Source: Candidatus Rhodoferax randersensis (lineage in GTDB: Bacteria > Pseudomonadota > Gammaproteobacteria > Burkholderiales > Burkholderiaceae_C). Taken from it: 64,000 bases of DNA. The position numbers and the translations under genes are program-made. The notes beneath the pieces are model-generated. The model saw only the letters and a list, made by a program, of their open reading frames with translations. It had not been told where the DNA came from and ran no database searches. Of this stretch, positions 7,815 through 16,982 are shown in pieces (position 1 is the stretch's first letter; the number at the start of each line of letters is the position of its first letter). The stretch lies in contig JADKEH010000002.1 in assembly GCA_016718155.1 (NCBI GenBank), positions 1 to 64,000 on the forward strand. Reading direction: 5' to 3'.

Positions 7815-8930
7815 ATGAAAGTCGGCGTACCCAAAGAAATCAAGAACCACGAATACCGCGTGGGCCTGACCCCAGCCAGCGTGCGCGAGTTGACCTCGCG
7901 CGGCCATCAGGTGCTGGTGCAAAGCGGCGCGGGCGCGGCCATCGGCCTGAGTGATGCGTTGTACCAGGCGGCCGGTGGCACGCTGGTGGCGGACGCGCAG
8001 CAGGTGTTTGCCCAGGCGGACATGATCGTCAAGGTCAAGGAGCCTCAGCCGCAGGAATGCGCCATGCTGCGCGAAGGGCAGATTCTCTACACCTATCTGC
8101 ACCTGGCACCCGACCCCGCGCAGACTGCGGCACTGGTCAAGTCCGGCGCCATCTGTATTGCGTACGAGACCATCACCGGCGCGGGCGGCGGTTTGCCTTT
8201 GCTGGCACCCATGAGTGAAGTGGCTGGCCGCATGGCGGTGCAAGCTGGTGCGGCGCACCTGGAAAAGTCCAAAGGCGGCATGGGCGTGCTGCTAGGCGGT
8301 GTCCCCGGCGTGCCCGCTGCGCATGTGGCGATCATCGGAGCCGGCGTGGTTGGCACCCACGCGCTGCAGATGGCCGTCGGGATGGGCGCGCGCGTCACGG
8401 TGCTGGACAAGAACGTGGACCGTCTGCGCCAGCTCGACCTGGTGTTTGGCAACCGCATCAGCACGGTCTACTCCAACGCGCAGAGCGTGGAAGACGCGGT
8501 GCTGGATGCCGAGCTGGTGATCGGCGGCGTGCTGATCCCTGGTGCCGCCGCGCCCAAGCTGGTGACGCGCAACATGATCGCCAGCATGAAGAAAGGCGCG
8601 GTCGTGGTGGATGTGGCCATCGACCAGGGCGGCTGTTTCGAGACCTCCCACGCCACCACCCACGCCGAGCCCACCTATCTGGTGGACGACGTGGTGCACT
8701 ACTGCGTGGCCAACATGCCCGGTGCCGTGGCGCGCACGTCAACCTTCGCGCTGAACAACGCCACCATCGCGCACGCCGTGGCACTGGCCGACAAGGGCTG
8801 GAAGCAGGCCTTGAGAGACGACGTGCACCTGAAGAACGGTTTGAACGTGGCCCACGGCAAAGTGGCCTATGAGGCCGTCGCGCGCGACCTGGGCTACAGC
8901 TACACCAACGCCGACACCCTCCTGGCATGA
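7815..8930 (+). CDS. ald: Alanine dehydrogenase
   Basis: NAD-dependent L-alanine dehydrogenase (371 residues, the usual length) for the reversible oxidative deamination of alanine to pyruvate and ammonium. Visible catalytic residues are Lys75 (VKVKEPQ) and His96 (TYLHLAP), and the nucleotide fold is at about 170-200 (VAIIGAGVVGTHALQMAVGM). The start has the canonical MKVGVPKEIKNHEYRVGLTP beginning and a GGAG site. Next to a pyruvate-dependent transaminase it would regenerate the amino acceptor and release ammonium. A PIN-toxin relic separates it from the dehydrogenase gene, so it may have its own promoter. Confidence 0.93.
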   Translation: MKVGVPKEIKNHEYRVGLTPASVRELTSRGHQVLVQSGAGAAIGLSDALYQAAGGTLVADAQQVFAQADMIVKVKEPQPQECAMLREGQILYTYLHLAPDPAQTAALVKSGAICIAYETITGAGGGLPLLAPMSEVAGRMAVQAGAAHLEKSKGGMGVLLGGVPGVPAAHVAIIGAGVVGTHALQMAVGMGARVTVLDKNVDRLRQLDLVFGNRISTVYSNAQSVEDAVLDAELVIGGVLIPGAAAPKLVTRNMIASMKKGAVVVDVAIDQGGCFETSHATTHAEPTYLVDDVVHYCVANMPGAVARTSTFALNNATIAHAVALADKGWKQALRDDVHLKNGLNVAHGKVAYEAVARDLGYSYTNADTLLA

Positions 8931-8937
8931 GCGCGGC

Positions 8938-8955
8938 GGCGGGCCAACGCCCGCC
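8938..8955. terminator. GC hairpin between convergent genes
   Basis: A 7-bp perfect stem GGCGGGC/GCCCGCC with a CAAC loop sits between the ald stop and the convergent protease stop. There is no U-tract, so intrinsic termination is only possible, not shown. Confidence 0.35.
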
Positions 8956-9800
8956 TACTTGATGCCTTCACGCTGGAGCAATTGCACGATGTGCCTTGAC
9001 GGAATCGCGTAGGAGATGCCGGAGGGGTGAGTCAAGGCAGATTCCTTGGTGCCTTTGATGAAGACCATGTTGATCACCCCCAGCACCTCACCTTTCTCCG
9101 GGTCAAGCAAGGGGCCGCCACTGTTGCCAGGATAAGCCGTCGCGTCAAGCTGAAAGATGTCGAACGTGCCGGCGCGCAGGCTTCTGATCGCTTTGGCATT
9201 GAGTTGCTGGGCGGTGGGCGTTGGCAAGGCTGCAGTGGTAATGGACGAGACCAGTCCACGGTGGGTGACCGCCGAAAAGCCCAGGGCACCGCCAATCGGA
9301 AAACCCATGAAGGCCACCGCCTGACCCTCTCGCACGGCATCAGAATCCCCCAATGTCAAGGCTGGCACGCGGGGGCCGTCAAATCGTAGCAAAGCCAGGT
9401 CATGCTCCTTGTCGAGCGCCAGCACCGTGGCCATTCGCATCTGCAGTACGTTCGCCGCGCCGCGAACCTGTACCACCATGGATGAGTCGCTGAAGTCCTC
9501 GCTTGAGTCGGGCAGCACATGCGCGTTGGTGACGGCCGTATTGCCATCTCCGATGACGAACCCCGTTCCACGAAGGCGAAAGCGCGGGCTGTTGTTGGCC
9601 TTGTAGGACCCGACGATGACGACGGAAGGCTTCACCTTGTCGATGACCGCCGGCAAGTCGGCCCGCGCCGTGATCGGAAGGGCCGCGCCCAAGCATGCCA
9701 AGACAGACATGGCCACCCGCAAGGTCTGAAGTCCGACCCAGCGTACTGGCGCACTCCGGCCTGTTGACCAATCTCTGACACGTGTCGATAGAGGAATCAT
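8955..9800 (-). CDS. Secreted trypsin-like serine protease (HtrA-like protease domain, no PDZ)
   Basis: S1-fold protease with a complete triad: His94 (VTNAHV), Asp134 (KEHDLALL) and Ser227 (GNSGGPL), numbering from the start used here. A signal peptide runs from about residue 22 to ITARA (46). I chose the ATG at 9800 because of a GGGAGG site 3-4 nt upstream; an in-frame ATG at 9959 would add 53 residues of poor character and would overlap the neighbouring gene. At 281 residues it lacks the PDZ domains of DegP. It is divergent from a PrsT gene, so it may act on the envelope or the exopolysaccharide system, but that is inference. Confidence 0.85.
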   Translation of the reverse strand: MIPLSTRVRDWSTGRSAPVRWVGLQTLRVAMSVLACLGAALPITARADLPAVIDKVKPSVVIVGSYKANNSPRFRLRGTGFVIGDGNTAVTNAHVLPDSSEDFSDSSMVVQVRGAANVLQMRMATVLALDKEHDLALLRFDGPRVPALTLGDSDAVREGQAVAFMGFPIGGALGFSAVTHRGLVSSITTAALPTPTAQQLNAKAIRSLRAGTFDIFQLDATAYPGNSGGPLLDPEKGEVLGVINMVFIKGTKESALTHPSGISYAIPSRHIVQLLQREGIK

Positions 9801-9957
9801 GCGCCTCCCATTTGTGAATGCAAAACCGATATCAAGCATTGAGGGCCCCCACCGAAGGCCAACCTGACCGGGCGCGATCAGTGCAATGCCTATCGGCGAT
9901 TCAGCATTGACGTTAACATGCCCAGCCGACCCTCCATGACTTGACTTTGCGATCGCC

Positions 9958-12798
9958 ATGAAAAAGACACGGTCTCTCTCTCATTCCTTCCCGCCCCTCA
10001 CAGGGCAGTGGTGCGCGTGCCTGCTGGGGATAGCGGTGGCGCTCAGCCACCCAGCCGTCAACGCGGCCGGCGACACAAAGGCCGCGAAGTTCTATGAGGA
10101 CGCCCTGATCCGCTACGAGAAGAAGGATCTCCCTGGCGCCATCATTCAGCTCAAGAATGCACTGCAAGTCGACAAGAACATGCTGCCGGTGCAAATGCTG
10201 CTGGGCCGGGCCTTGCTGCAAAGCGGTGATGTGGTGTCGGCCGAGGTCGCCTTCACCGAAGCCTTGCGCCTGGGCGTCAATCGCGCGGAGGTCGTCATCC
10301 CGCTGGGGCAGGCCTACATGGCCCAAGGCAAGCACAAACTCATTTTTGAGCAACAACAGTTCAACCCGAACGGTCTTCCTTCCAGTGTCCAGTTGCCACT
10401 GCAATTGCTGCGCGCCGCCGCCAGTGCCGACCTGGGCAATTTGCAGGGCGCCTTGAAAGCAGTAGACGAGGCTCGCGCCATTGACGCCAAGGCGCCATCG
10501 GTGTGGCTGGCTGAAATACCGATACGCATTCGCTCGCGTCAGCTCGGGCAAGCGCGCGCCGCCGCTGACCGGGCCTTGGCCCTGGCGCCCGAGTCGGCCG
10601 AGGCCTGGTACCAAAAGGGCTCCGTGGCGCATGTCTCTGGTGATATGCCAGCTACCCTGGCCGCTTACGACCAAGCCATCAAGCTCAACGCCGGGCATGT
10701 GGAGGCACGCGTTGCCCGGGCGGGCTTGTACATGGACCTTGGGCGCCAACCCGACGCCGCCAAGGACGTGGACGAACTCCGGCGCATTGCGCCCGGCGAG
10801 CCACGCGCATCGTACCTGCAGGCGCTGCTGGCCGAGCGCGACAACAAGCCTGAGGTTGCCCTGGCGGCGCTGAAGGAGGTAACCGCGCTGATCGACCCGG
10901 TACCGATCGATTTCATCCGATACCGCAGCCAACTGCTGATGCTCAATGGCCTGGCGCACTATGGGCTCAACGAGTTCGAAAAGGCCAAGCTGTTTTTCGA
11001 GTTCTTCCAACGACAGCAGGGCAACACGCCAGCTTCCAAATTGCTGGCGCAACTCTATCTTCGGGAGGGCTCGGTGGAGCGCGCCATCGAGGTGCTGGAG
11101 CAGTACCTGCGGGCCAACCCGGCCGACGGTCAAGCCATGACGCTGCTGGGCACGGCGCTGCTATCCAAAGGGCAACCTGCGCGGGCAGCATCCTTGATGC
11201 AACAAGCATTGAAGACCAAGGACAACCCGGCGTTTCGAACCGTGCTGGGCCTGAGTCTGGTCCGCGCTGGTCAGGCCGGCAGCGGTGTGGCAGAACTGGA
11301 AGCCGCCTACAAACAAGACGCGACGCAAACCCAGGCTGGTTCTGCCCTGGTCGGCCTGTACCTGCGCAGCGGACAGGCGGCCAAGGCCGTGGCGGTGGCT
11401 GAAGGACTGGTGAAGCGCCAGCCCGCGCATGCCGGCTTCTTCAATCTGCTGGGCATGGCCAGGGGTCAGGCCGGCAACTTGGCCGGCGCCACCGCCGCGT
11501 TTGAACAGGCTTTGAGACTCGACGCTGGCCTGATGGCACCCAAGATCAACCTGGCGCGGCTCGAGATCGCCAGCAAAGCCTATGACGCCGCCGCCGCCCG
11601 GCTTGCCGCGATTCTGAAAGCCAACGAAAAGAACACCGAGGCCATGTTCGAGATGGCGGTGCTGTCAGAGCGCCGTGGTCAGGCCACGGACGCCCAGCGC
11701 TGGCTGGAAAAGGCCAACGATTCGTCTGGCCCCAAAGAAGTGCGCTTTGGCCTGGCGCTGTCCGACCTGCACTTGCGCAGCGGTCGCCCCGGCCCGGCGC
11801 TGGAGGCGGTCAAGCAAGTCTCGGGCAAAGCGCCCGACGACCTGCAAATGCTGCTTGCCTACGCCAAGGCACAGTTGGCCAATGGCGACGGCCCCGGTGC
11901 AAAAAGCACCTTAACCAATGCGACGCGCGTGGCCGACTACAACCCAGCGCCACAGTTGCAGATTGCGATCCTGCAACTGGCCGCCAGCAACGTGGGCGGC
12001 GCCGCGTACAGCCTGGAGAAGGCTCTCTCCACCCAGCCCGATTTCTTGCCCGCCATGGCATTGATGACGGAAGTCGAGCTGCGCCAGGGTGAACCTGCCA
12101 AGGCGGAAAAGCGTGCGCGAGACATTGTGGCCAAACGCCCCAAGCGAGCCATCGGCCACAGCCTGCTTGGCGACGTCGCCATGGCGCGCGGCCAGACTGC
12201 GGCGGCGCTGGACGCCTACCAACGCGCGCACCAGTTGGAGCCATCCACCGACACGCTATTGCGCCTGTTCCGAACCCTGGGTAACAAGGACGGCGGCAAA
12301 CCAGCACTGCAGTTGGCCAACGCCTGGATGAAGGCCCACCCCAAAGACGCCCTCACCCAGCGAGCCCTGGCCGATGGTTACGCGCGTGGCGGCAATTTTG
12401 CGGCCGCCCGCACGGCCTACGAAAACCTGCTGAACATTAACCCCGACGACGCCCCGGCCCTGAACAACCTGGCCAACGTCTTGCTGCGCCTGAAAGACCC
12501 AGGCGCTGTCAAGGTCGCCGAACAGGCCGTTGCCAAGAGCCCCAACAGTGCCAACGCCATCGACACCCTGGGCTGGGCAGTGTTGCAGGCCGGACAGACT
12601 GACCGCGCCTTGCAACTGCTGCGCGACGCCCGGCTGCGCGAGCCCGGCAACCCGGAAATTCGCTACCACCTGGCGGTGGTGCTGGCCCAAACGGGACGCA
12701 AAACCGAGGCGCGAGAAGAGCTGGAGGCAGCCTTGAAAGGCAACCCGGTTTTTGAAAGCGTGTCTGACGCCCAAATTTTGCTGAAGACGCTCAACTGA
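9958..12798 (+). CDS. prsT: PrsT-type PEP-CTERM/exosortase system TPR protein (paralogue 1)
   Basis: A 946-residue exported protein made almost wholly of TPR units, matching the large PrsT family of exosortase-A genomes. The signal peptide is about residues 1-37 (ending VNAAGD); unlike the paralogue at 17.1 kb there is no clear lipobox Cys. Repeats follow the pattern A-LLGxALLxxGxxxxA, for example MLLGRALLQSGDVVSAEVAF and TLLGTALLSKGQPARAASL. Its likely role is periplasmic scaffolding in exopolysaccharide production or PEP-CTERM protein sorting. The PEP-CTERM gene follows 180 nt later with its own sigma-54 promoter. Family assignment is good; molecular function is unproven. Confidence 0.8.
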   Translation: MKKTRSLSHSFPPLTGQWCACLLGIAVALSHPAVNAAGDTKAAKFYEDALIRYEKKDLPGAIIQLKNALQVDKNMLPVQMLLGRALLQSGDVVSAEVAFTEALRLGVNRAEVVIPLGQAYMAQGKHKLIFEQQQFNPNGLPSSVQLPLQLLRAAASADLGNLQGALKAVDEARAIDAKAPSVWLAEIPIRIRSRQLGQARAAADRALALAPESAEAWYQKGSVAHVSGDMPATLAAYDQAIKLNAGHVEARVARAGLYMDLGRQPDAAKDVDELRRIAPGEPRASYLQALLAERDNKPEVALAALKEVTALIDPVPIDFIRYRSQLLMLNGLAHYGLNEFEKAKLFFEFFQRQQGNTPASKLLAQLYLREGSVERAIEVLEQYLRANPADGQAMTLLGTALLSKGQPARAASLMQQALKTKDNPAFRTVLGLSLVRAGQAGSGVAELEAAYKQDATQTQAGSALVGLYLRSGQAAKAVAVAEGLVKRQPAHAGFFNLLGMARGQAGNLAGATAAFEQALRLDAGLMAPKINLARLEIASKAYDAAAARLAAILKANEKNTEAMFEMAVLSERRGQATDAQRWLEKANDSSGPKEVRFGLALSDLHLRSGRPGPALEAVKQVSGKAPDDLQMLLAYAKAQLANGDGPGAKSTLTNATRVADYNPAPQLQIAILQLAASNVGGAAYSLEKALSTQPDFLPAMALMTEVELRQGEPAKAEKRARDIVAKRPKRAIGHSLLGDVAMARGQTAAALDAYQRAHQLEPSTDTLLRLFRTLGNKDGGKPALQLANAWMKAHPKDALTQRALADGYARGGNFAAARTAYENLLNINPDDAPALNNLANVLLRLKDPGAVKVAEQAVAKSPNSANAIDTLGWAVLQAGQTDRALQLLRDARLREPGNPEIRYHLAVVLAQTGRKTEAREELEAALKGNPVFESVSDAQILLKTLN

Positions 12799-12896
12799 CC
12801 GCGTGCTCATTAAAAGACGTCGAGTTTCCTTACACTTCTCGTGGTGCGGGAAGCTTCGGACTCGTAACCTATTGAAACATAACGTTAACGCGAGTC

Positions 12897-12912
12897 TGGC
12901 ATGAATTTCGCT
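12897..12912 (+). promoter_or_regulatory. Sigma-54 promoter of the PEP-CTERM gene
   Basis: TGGCATGAATTTCGCT matches the -24/-12 consensus TGGCACG-N4-TTGCA: GG at 12898-12899 and GC at 12910-12911 with exactly 10 nt between. ATTGAAA lies 19 nt upstream (12871-12877). Expected transcription start is near 12923, about 60 nt before the ATG. The PrsR activator encoded nearby is sigma-54 dependent. Confidence 0.7.
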
Positions 12913-12981
12913 TGTTAGGTCCACTCAATCTGCGCCAGCACTGGGAACCCGCAGAACCCAATTTGAATGGGGTCAAAGACC

Positions 12982-13818
12982 ATGAAAAACACTACTTCAA
13001 TACAAACCCTCCGAGTATTGGCGGGCTGCGCACTTGTTGCACTGGGGTCGAGCGCATTTGCCGCCTCCACTTGGACCTACACCGGCGGCCCAGGGACGGG
13101 TGCCTGCGCGTCAACAGCAGCATCCGGTCTCTCGATGGGAAATGTGCTTGGGTGCGGAACAATTGGTGGCGTAACCATGGATGCGACCGCGTTTTCCACC
13201 TCAAATGGAGCCGGCTCGACAACTGGAACTACCTTTGCCGCTGCAGCCGTTTACAACTGGAGTTCCGGGCTCGGCGCGGTCAACGCGTACGAATCCGCGA
13301 GCGCGACTGGCCCTCATGCCACGGACAACCGCTACGGTACAGATGCAATCCTGCTGCACTTTTCTAGTCCAGTGAGCTTGACTGATGTTGGAATCGGCTG
13401 GTCTGGCACTAGCAACCAAGTTTCCGGCAACTTCCAGGACTCTGATTTCTCTGTGTTGGCTTACCAGGGTGCCGGCACAGGCGCTGCTACCGTTCTTGGC
13501 AAGACTTTGGATGGAGTGGCAGCCACATCAACTTTACTGTCAAGCGGCTGGGCTGCCGTTGGCAACTACGCCAGCCTGCCCGACAATTCCAATGCCACCG
13601 TCGTTTCCTCCATCTACTCGAGCTATTGGCTGATCAGTGCTTACAACACAGCATTTGGAACCGGCGGGGGGCTGGGCGTCGGGAATGATTATTTCAAACT
13701 GGCGTCCGTGTCGGCTACAAAACAAACACAGGTGCCAGAGCCCACTTCCATCGCCTTGCTCGGTCTTGGCTTGATCGGAATGATGGCGTCGCGTCGCCGG
13801 AGCCAGAAGACCGTCTAG
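12982..13818 (+). CDS. PEP-CTERM sorting domain protein
   Basis: An exported protein of 278 residues. It has a signal peptide (LRVLAGCALVALGSSAFAAS), a Ser/Thr/Gly/Asn-rich body of lower GC than its neighbours, and a C-terminal tripartite sorting signal: VPEPTS, the hydrophobic span IALLGLGLIGMMA and the basic tail SRRRSQ. The signal is recognised by exosortase, whose gene is not in this window. I use the ATG at 12982; the in-frame ATG at 12967 adds only MGSKT. The body does not match a family I recognise. It is controlled by a sigma-54 promoter and followed by a strong terminator. Confidence 0.9.
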   Translation: MKNTTSIQTLRVLAGCALVALGSSAFAASTWTYTGGPGTGACASTAASGLSMGNVLGCGTIGGVTMDATAFSTSNGAGSTTGTTFAAAAVYNWSSGLGAVNAYESASATGPHATDNRYGTDAILLHFSSPVSLTDVGIGWSGTSNQVSGNFQDSDFSVLAYQGAGTGAATVLGKTLDGVAATSTLLSSGWAAVGNYASLPDNSNATVVSSIYSSYWLISAYNTAFGTGGGLGVGNDYFKLASVSATKQTQVPEPTSIALLGLGLIGMMASRRRSQKTV

Positions 13819-13834
13819 TTCCGTTACCTCGGAT

Positions 13835-13867
13835 CAAAAGAGCACTGGCAGCCAGTGCTCTTTTTTG
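13835..13867 (+). terminator. Rho-independent terminator after the PEP-CTERM gene
   Basis: A 13-bp stem AAAAGAGCACTGG/CCAGTGCTCTTTT closing a 3-nt loop, followed by a T run. It ends the PEP-CTERM transcript and, being nearly symmetrical, could also stop the convergent nucleotidyltransferase operon. Confidence 0.9.
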
Positions 13868-13951
13868 TGCCTGCTTGTCCTCGACGGGATGTTCTGACGA
13901 CGCAAGTCCTGCCCTCAATCGCTGTCGCTTGCAACACAAGCTCTGAAGCGA

Positions 13952-15028
13952 TCAGACTGCCAGAGGCTTCTTCTGCGTCGTGAATAAATCGGACGTCTTG
14001 TGCCACAAGTGAACGGCCAACAGTTTGGCAGGTAGCCGCAGATACATCTCACGCAGCATCAAGGCCAGATCGGCGCCGGTCTGGGCTGTGGGACTGCTTG
14101 CTGGGTGGCGCGTTGATGCGGAACGAGCCACCAACCAAAGAAGCGGACCGTTGCGCATCGGTGGTGCGCAAGCGGGCAACGGTGTGCCAAAGACAGTCGA
14201 CATTAGCCGCACAACCTGATTCAGAAGTGTCTCCAAGCCCACCTCTTGCGCTCGAGAAAAGAGGGATCCCAGAAACCCGGGATCGGCTTCAGAAAAGTGG
14301 CGATAGAGCAGATCGATGTCCCACAGATCGCGCAAGCCGCGATCAAATTCGGAGTTCAGCATGAGGTGGCTTACCGCATGTAAAACCAGATCCTCGTCCC
14401 TGAGTCGCCACCAGAATCCACCGTCACTGACCGGCACTGCGGCGGCGATCATCTTCTTTGTGTCGACCCGTACCCGACAGGTTGGCATGACCAGAGAATG
14501 GTGCAGATCGATGGTGGTGCCGCGATGCAGGTGCGTCATCGGGGGAATCTCATGTGACCATTGCCGGTAGTAGCGGTGGTCGTAGGCGTCCAGTGCCCCG
14601 GTCGCCCAGCCGCCCAGCATCAGCGCGGCCTCGGCCGCACCGATGTACGCCTTTTCAACAAGAATGTCGGCGTCACTGAAAATCCTGCCGTCAGCCGCAG
14701 GTAAATCCAACAGCACATAGCACGCGCCTTTGAGCAGAATCACTGGCGTGTCCAAGCCTGATAGGGCTCGTTCGATGTGCGTCAATTCGCGTTGCACATC
14801 TCGCCGGAATCCAGCCGCATGAATCGTTGCGGCCGATAGCTGGCCACTTTGGTGCGGCGACAGCAGGTGAAAAGTCGGTGACTTCGTGACCATTTGAGCC
14901 AGCCGACCGAGCAGCCCACTCGCCCGTGCTTCGGCCAATAATAGGCTGAAATCGTCAGGGCCAAGCAGGTCAACCGCCTTGTTGCCTGCCAGATAGCGCA
15001 ACAATGGTGATTTCTTAGCCACGCTCAC
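13952..15028 (-). CDS. Nucleotidyltransferase-fold protein of the HprK-related kinase cassette
   Basis: A 358-residue protein resembling the uncharacterised nucleotidyltransferase family (NTP_transf_5). It shows VILLKGACYVLLDLP and a metal-binding acidic motif FSDADILV at about residues 117-124, then HRGTTIDLHHSL further on. It starts with GTG and overlaps the kinase gene by 14 nt, so translation is probably coupled. In related gene sets such proteins accompany an HprK-like kinase and a PqqD-like protein; by analogy it could transfer a nucleotide to a protein or sugar. The substrate is unknown. Confidence 0.75.
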   Translation of the reverse strand: MSVAKKSPLLRYLAGNKAVDLLGPDDFSLLLAEARASGLLGRLAQMVTKSPTFHLLSPHQSGQLSAATIHAAGFRRDVQRELTHIERALSGLDTPVILLKGACYVLLDLPAADGRIFSDADILVEKAYIGAAEAALMLGGWATGALDAYDHRYYRQWSHEIPPMTHLHRGTTIDLHHSLVMPTCRVRVDTKKMIAAAVPVSDGGFWWRLRDEDLVLHAVSHLMLNSEFDRGLRDLWDIDLLYRHFSEADPGFLGSLFSRAQEVGLETLLNQVVRLMSTVFGTPLPACAPPMRNGPLLWLVARSASTRHPASSPTAQTGADLALMLREMYLRLPAKLLAVHLWHKTSDLFTTQKKPLAV

Positions 15029-15950
15029 TTAGCAGTTGCGTCAAAGCGTTGGTGGCGTCGTCAAGCGACGAGTACTCAATCTCCCAGGCTTCGGCCACCG
15101 TTACCAAGTCCGCCAGGCGCTCGAAACCGTGGCGCCCTAGTAGCGGGTAATTGAAAGATTGGTCGATCAAGCGCAGCGCCGCCTGGCCCGATCCAACCGG
15201 TGCTACCCGCAGAGTTGCATCGGCGGACCACTTCGGAAAAATGATCAGCCGTGGCTTGGCTGTCTCAAGGTTGCGATCGATCGACGACTTGGGTGCAGGC
15301 AAGTGTGCGATGGTTTCTTTGTGTGTGTCACGCGCTGGCGGTCCCAAGACAGCCGTGGGGTGCCTCGCCTGGATGACTTCGATAGACTGGTTTTTCAGAC
15401 TTACAGGTCGCGCGCACGGTATGAGGAGCAGGTCGCGGTCGATCAAAGCCATTTCATCGGAGAGCAAACGCCACCCCTGGAGCGAAAGCTCGGCAGCCAA
15501 GGTGCTTTTCCCACTCCCTGAGACCGCCGCCAACACCACGCCGCATCCATCCCTTTCCACAACCGCAGAATGCAGAATCAAGAAATTGTGCGCATAGGAG
15601 CCGATGGTCCAGTTCAACCCCCATTCGAAAAGCGCATGCGAATGATCGACCGCCATCGGAAGGAATGGCGCATCTCCAGACAGGCGGAACAAGCAATTGC
15701 GTCGCACCCAGCGACGGGCCAATGAAGGCGGGGAGATGTCAATGTCGTAATCGTAGGCGCCGCCGGCAACTGAAACCGGATAGTAGGCATACAACTGCCC
15801 GAGCGCAGCCTCGAACTCTGGTAGAACGCTGGAGACTCTTAGAGAAAAACGACCGACGTTCAAGCGAAATGTACCGCCCCGCAAAGCTCGCCTGATCACA
15901 TCACCTGGAAAGTCTTCGAGACGCGTCACCGGACAATTAATCCCGCGCAC
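15015..15950 (-). CDS. HprK-related kinase (HprK_rel_A type)
   Basis: A 311-residue P-loop kinase related to HPr kinase/phosphorylase. Key positions are a conserved His127 (LILHSAVVERDG), the Walker A loop SGSGKST (144-150) and the acidic LLSDE motif (162-166). There is no PTS HPr gene nearby, so the target is not HPr in the usual sense. It is GTG-started, overlaps the PqqD-like gene by 25 nt and is followed by a nucleotidyltransferase. HprK homologues beside PqqD and nucleotidyltransferase genes modify peptides in some lasso-peptide clusters; here the exported protein at the head of the operon is the obvious candidate substrate. That last step is inference. Confidence 0.8.
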   Translation of the reverse strand: MRGINCPVTRLEDFPGDVIRRALRGGTFRLNVGRFSLRVSSVLPEFEAALGQLYAYYPVSVAGGAYDYDIDISPPSLARRWVRRNCLFRLSGDAPFLPMAVDHSHALFEWGLNWTIGSYAHNFLILHSAVVERDGCGVVLAAVSGSGKSTLAAELSLQGWRLLSDEMALIDRDLLLIPCARPVSLKNQSIEVIQARHPTAVLGPPARDTHKETIAHLPAPKSSIDRNLETAKPRLIIFPKWSADATLRVAPVGSGQAALRLIDQSFNYPLLGRHGFERLADLVTVAEAWEIEYSSLDDATNALTQLLSERG

Positions 15951-16201
15951 TGAAGGGAAGAGAGTAGCGCCCCAAACTCAGCGGCATCGCTGTTATCAGC
16001 CATGCCCGAAGCGGCTCGCAAGTCTTCCTCTTCCACATACCGCCCCTCGCTCAGGGCTTGCAGCACAATAGTGCCTTGAAGATTCAGCAGACTTGTTTGT
16101 CCGCTATTCTCGTCAAAAACCAAGCTACCCTCGTCGCATTGACGTGAGACTACCGCCGTAGACGCGAATACCATGCGCTTGGTGTTAGACAGCAACTCCA
16201 C
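15926..16201 (-). CDS. PqqD-like peptide chaperone of the HprK-related system
   Basis: A 91-residue protein with the PqqD fold pattern: GSLVFDENSGQTSLLNLQGTI then a helical half ending LQCAGLIVR. PqqD proteins hold a precursor peptide for its modifying enzyme. It starts with GTG 28 nt after the Tat-protein gene and overlaps the kinase gene. An in-frame ATG at 16174 is a possible alternative start but has no ribosome binding site. The assignment rests on size, sequence pattern and the kinase/nucleotidyltransferase neighbours. Confidence 0.72.
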   Translation of the reverse strand: MELLSNTKRMVFASTAVVSRQCDEGSLVFDENSGQTSLLNLQGTIVLQALSEGRYVEEEDLRAASGMADNSDAAEFGALLSSLQCAGLIVR

Positions 16202-16229
16202 TGTTCACATCAATCCCAGGACCGAATGA

Positions 16230-16817
16230 TCACAGGGGCATGGTCGTCTTCAAATATGTGACCGTTTGCCCTCGAGTCCAGAATACGCCAGGGATAGGTG
16301 AATAGTTGTTTTGCCCAGCCCACATTGCACGAAGAACTTCGAGACTCAGAACCGTGGAATCAACCCACCCCATCTGCAGATTGCACCACGCGGCCGACAA
16401 ATGAGCGCCGAATTGCTGAGGATCTTCATTGCCGTTCATCCCCATGACTTGCTTCAGCGTCTTACCCGAAAAGCCACTCAAAAAACAAACGCTGAAGAGC
16501 TTTCCCTCAGCGCCAGACGATGCCCAATCAGCTGGGTGCGTAGACGATGCGTTTTGCCAAAACCCTGGCGTGCGACCATTTGCACAACTACCGCCCGATC
16601 GACCAGGCCGACTGTGCGTCAAGTTAATGGAGGCCGAGGCGGAAGGTGAAAGACAAGCAACTGTCGCCATTGCCGAGCGCGGCCCAACTGTCAATACTGT
16701 TGCCGCCGCCGCCCCCTTGCCAAGCCCTTTAAGAAGAACATGCCGACGCGCGATGTCCGCTCTCGAAAGCGCCCCTGCTTTGCCTCGCCCCATCGATTCT
16801 GTGTTTTCAGTATTCAT
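16230..16817 (-). CDS. Tat-exported small protein, candidate substrate of the kinase cassette
   Basis: A 195-residue protein with a twin-arginine signal (ARRHVLLKGLGKGAAAATVL; Arg24-Arg25, cleavage likely after SAMA, about residue 51). The mature part has four Cys (55, 78, 111, 145) and a TPGFWQN...HPADW segment (83-98) resembling the TPGYWKNHPEAW motif of many surface proteins of unknown role. The ATG at 16817 has GGAG 8 nt upstream; a TTG start at 16841 is possible but weaker. It is the first gene of the operon behind a sigma-54 promoter. I do not recognise a function. A Tat signal with cysteines suggests it is folded before export, so the cytoplasmic enzymes could modify it first. Confidence 0.75.
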   Translation of the reverse strand: MNTENTESMGRGKAGALSRADIARRHVLLKGLGKGAAAATVLTVGPRSAMATVACLSPSASASINLTHSRPGRSGGSCANGRTPGFWQNASSTHPADWASSGAEGKLFSVCFLSGFSGKTLKQVMGMNGNEDPQQFGAHLSAAWCNLQMGWVDSTVLSLEVLRAMWAGQNNYSPIPGVFWTRGQTVTYLKTTMPL

Positions 16818-16967
16818 GCTAGTTTCTCCGGGTCGCCCCAACGGAAGATTTTAGCCAGTCCCCGCCAAAAGCACGCGAGAACAACATCACGGCTATTGAC
16901 GATTTCTGTGGACAAGCAAGCCAGTAAACGGCCTGAATCAACCTCCGGCACGCCCCACAGAAACTAC

Positions 16968-16982
16968 GCAAGGTTCGTGCCC
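16968..16982 (-). promoter_or_regulatory. Sigma-54 promoter of the Tat protein/kinase operon
   Basis: On the minus strand GGGCACGAACCTTGC matches TGGCACG-N4-TTGC at 14 of 15 scored positions, missing only the first T. The invariant GG is at 16981-16980 and GC at 16969-16968. ATTGAAA is 18 nt upstream (17007-17001), as in the PEP-CTERM promoter. The predicted start is near 16956, giving a leader of about 140 nt. The rest of 16818-17098 holds no convincing gene. Confidence 0.75.
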
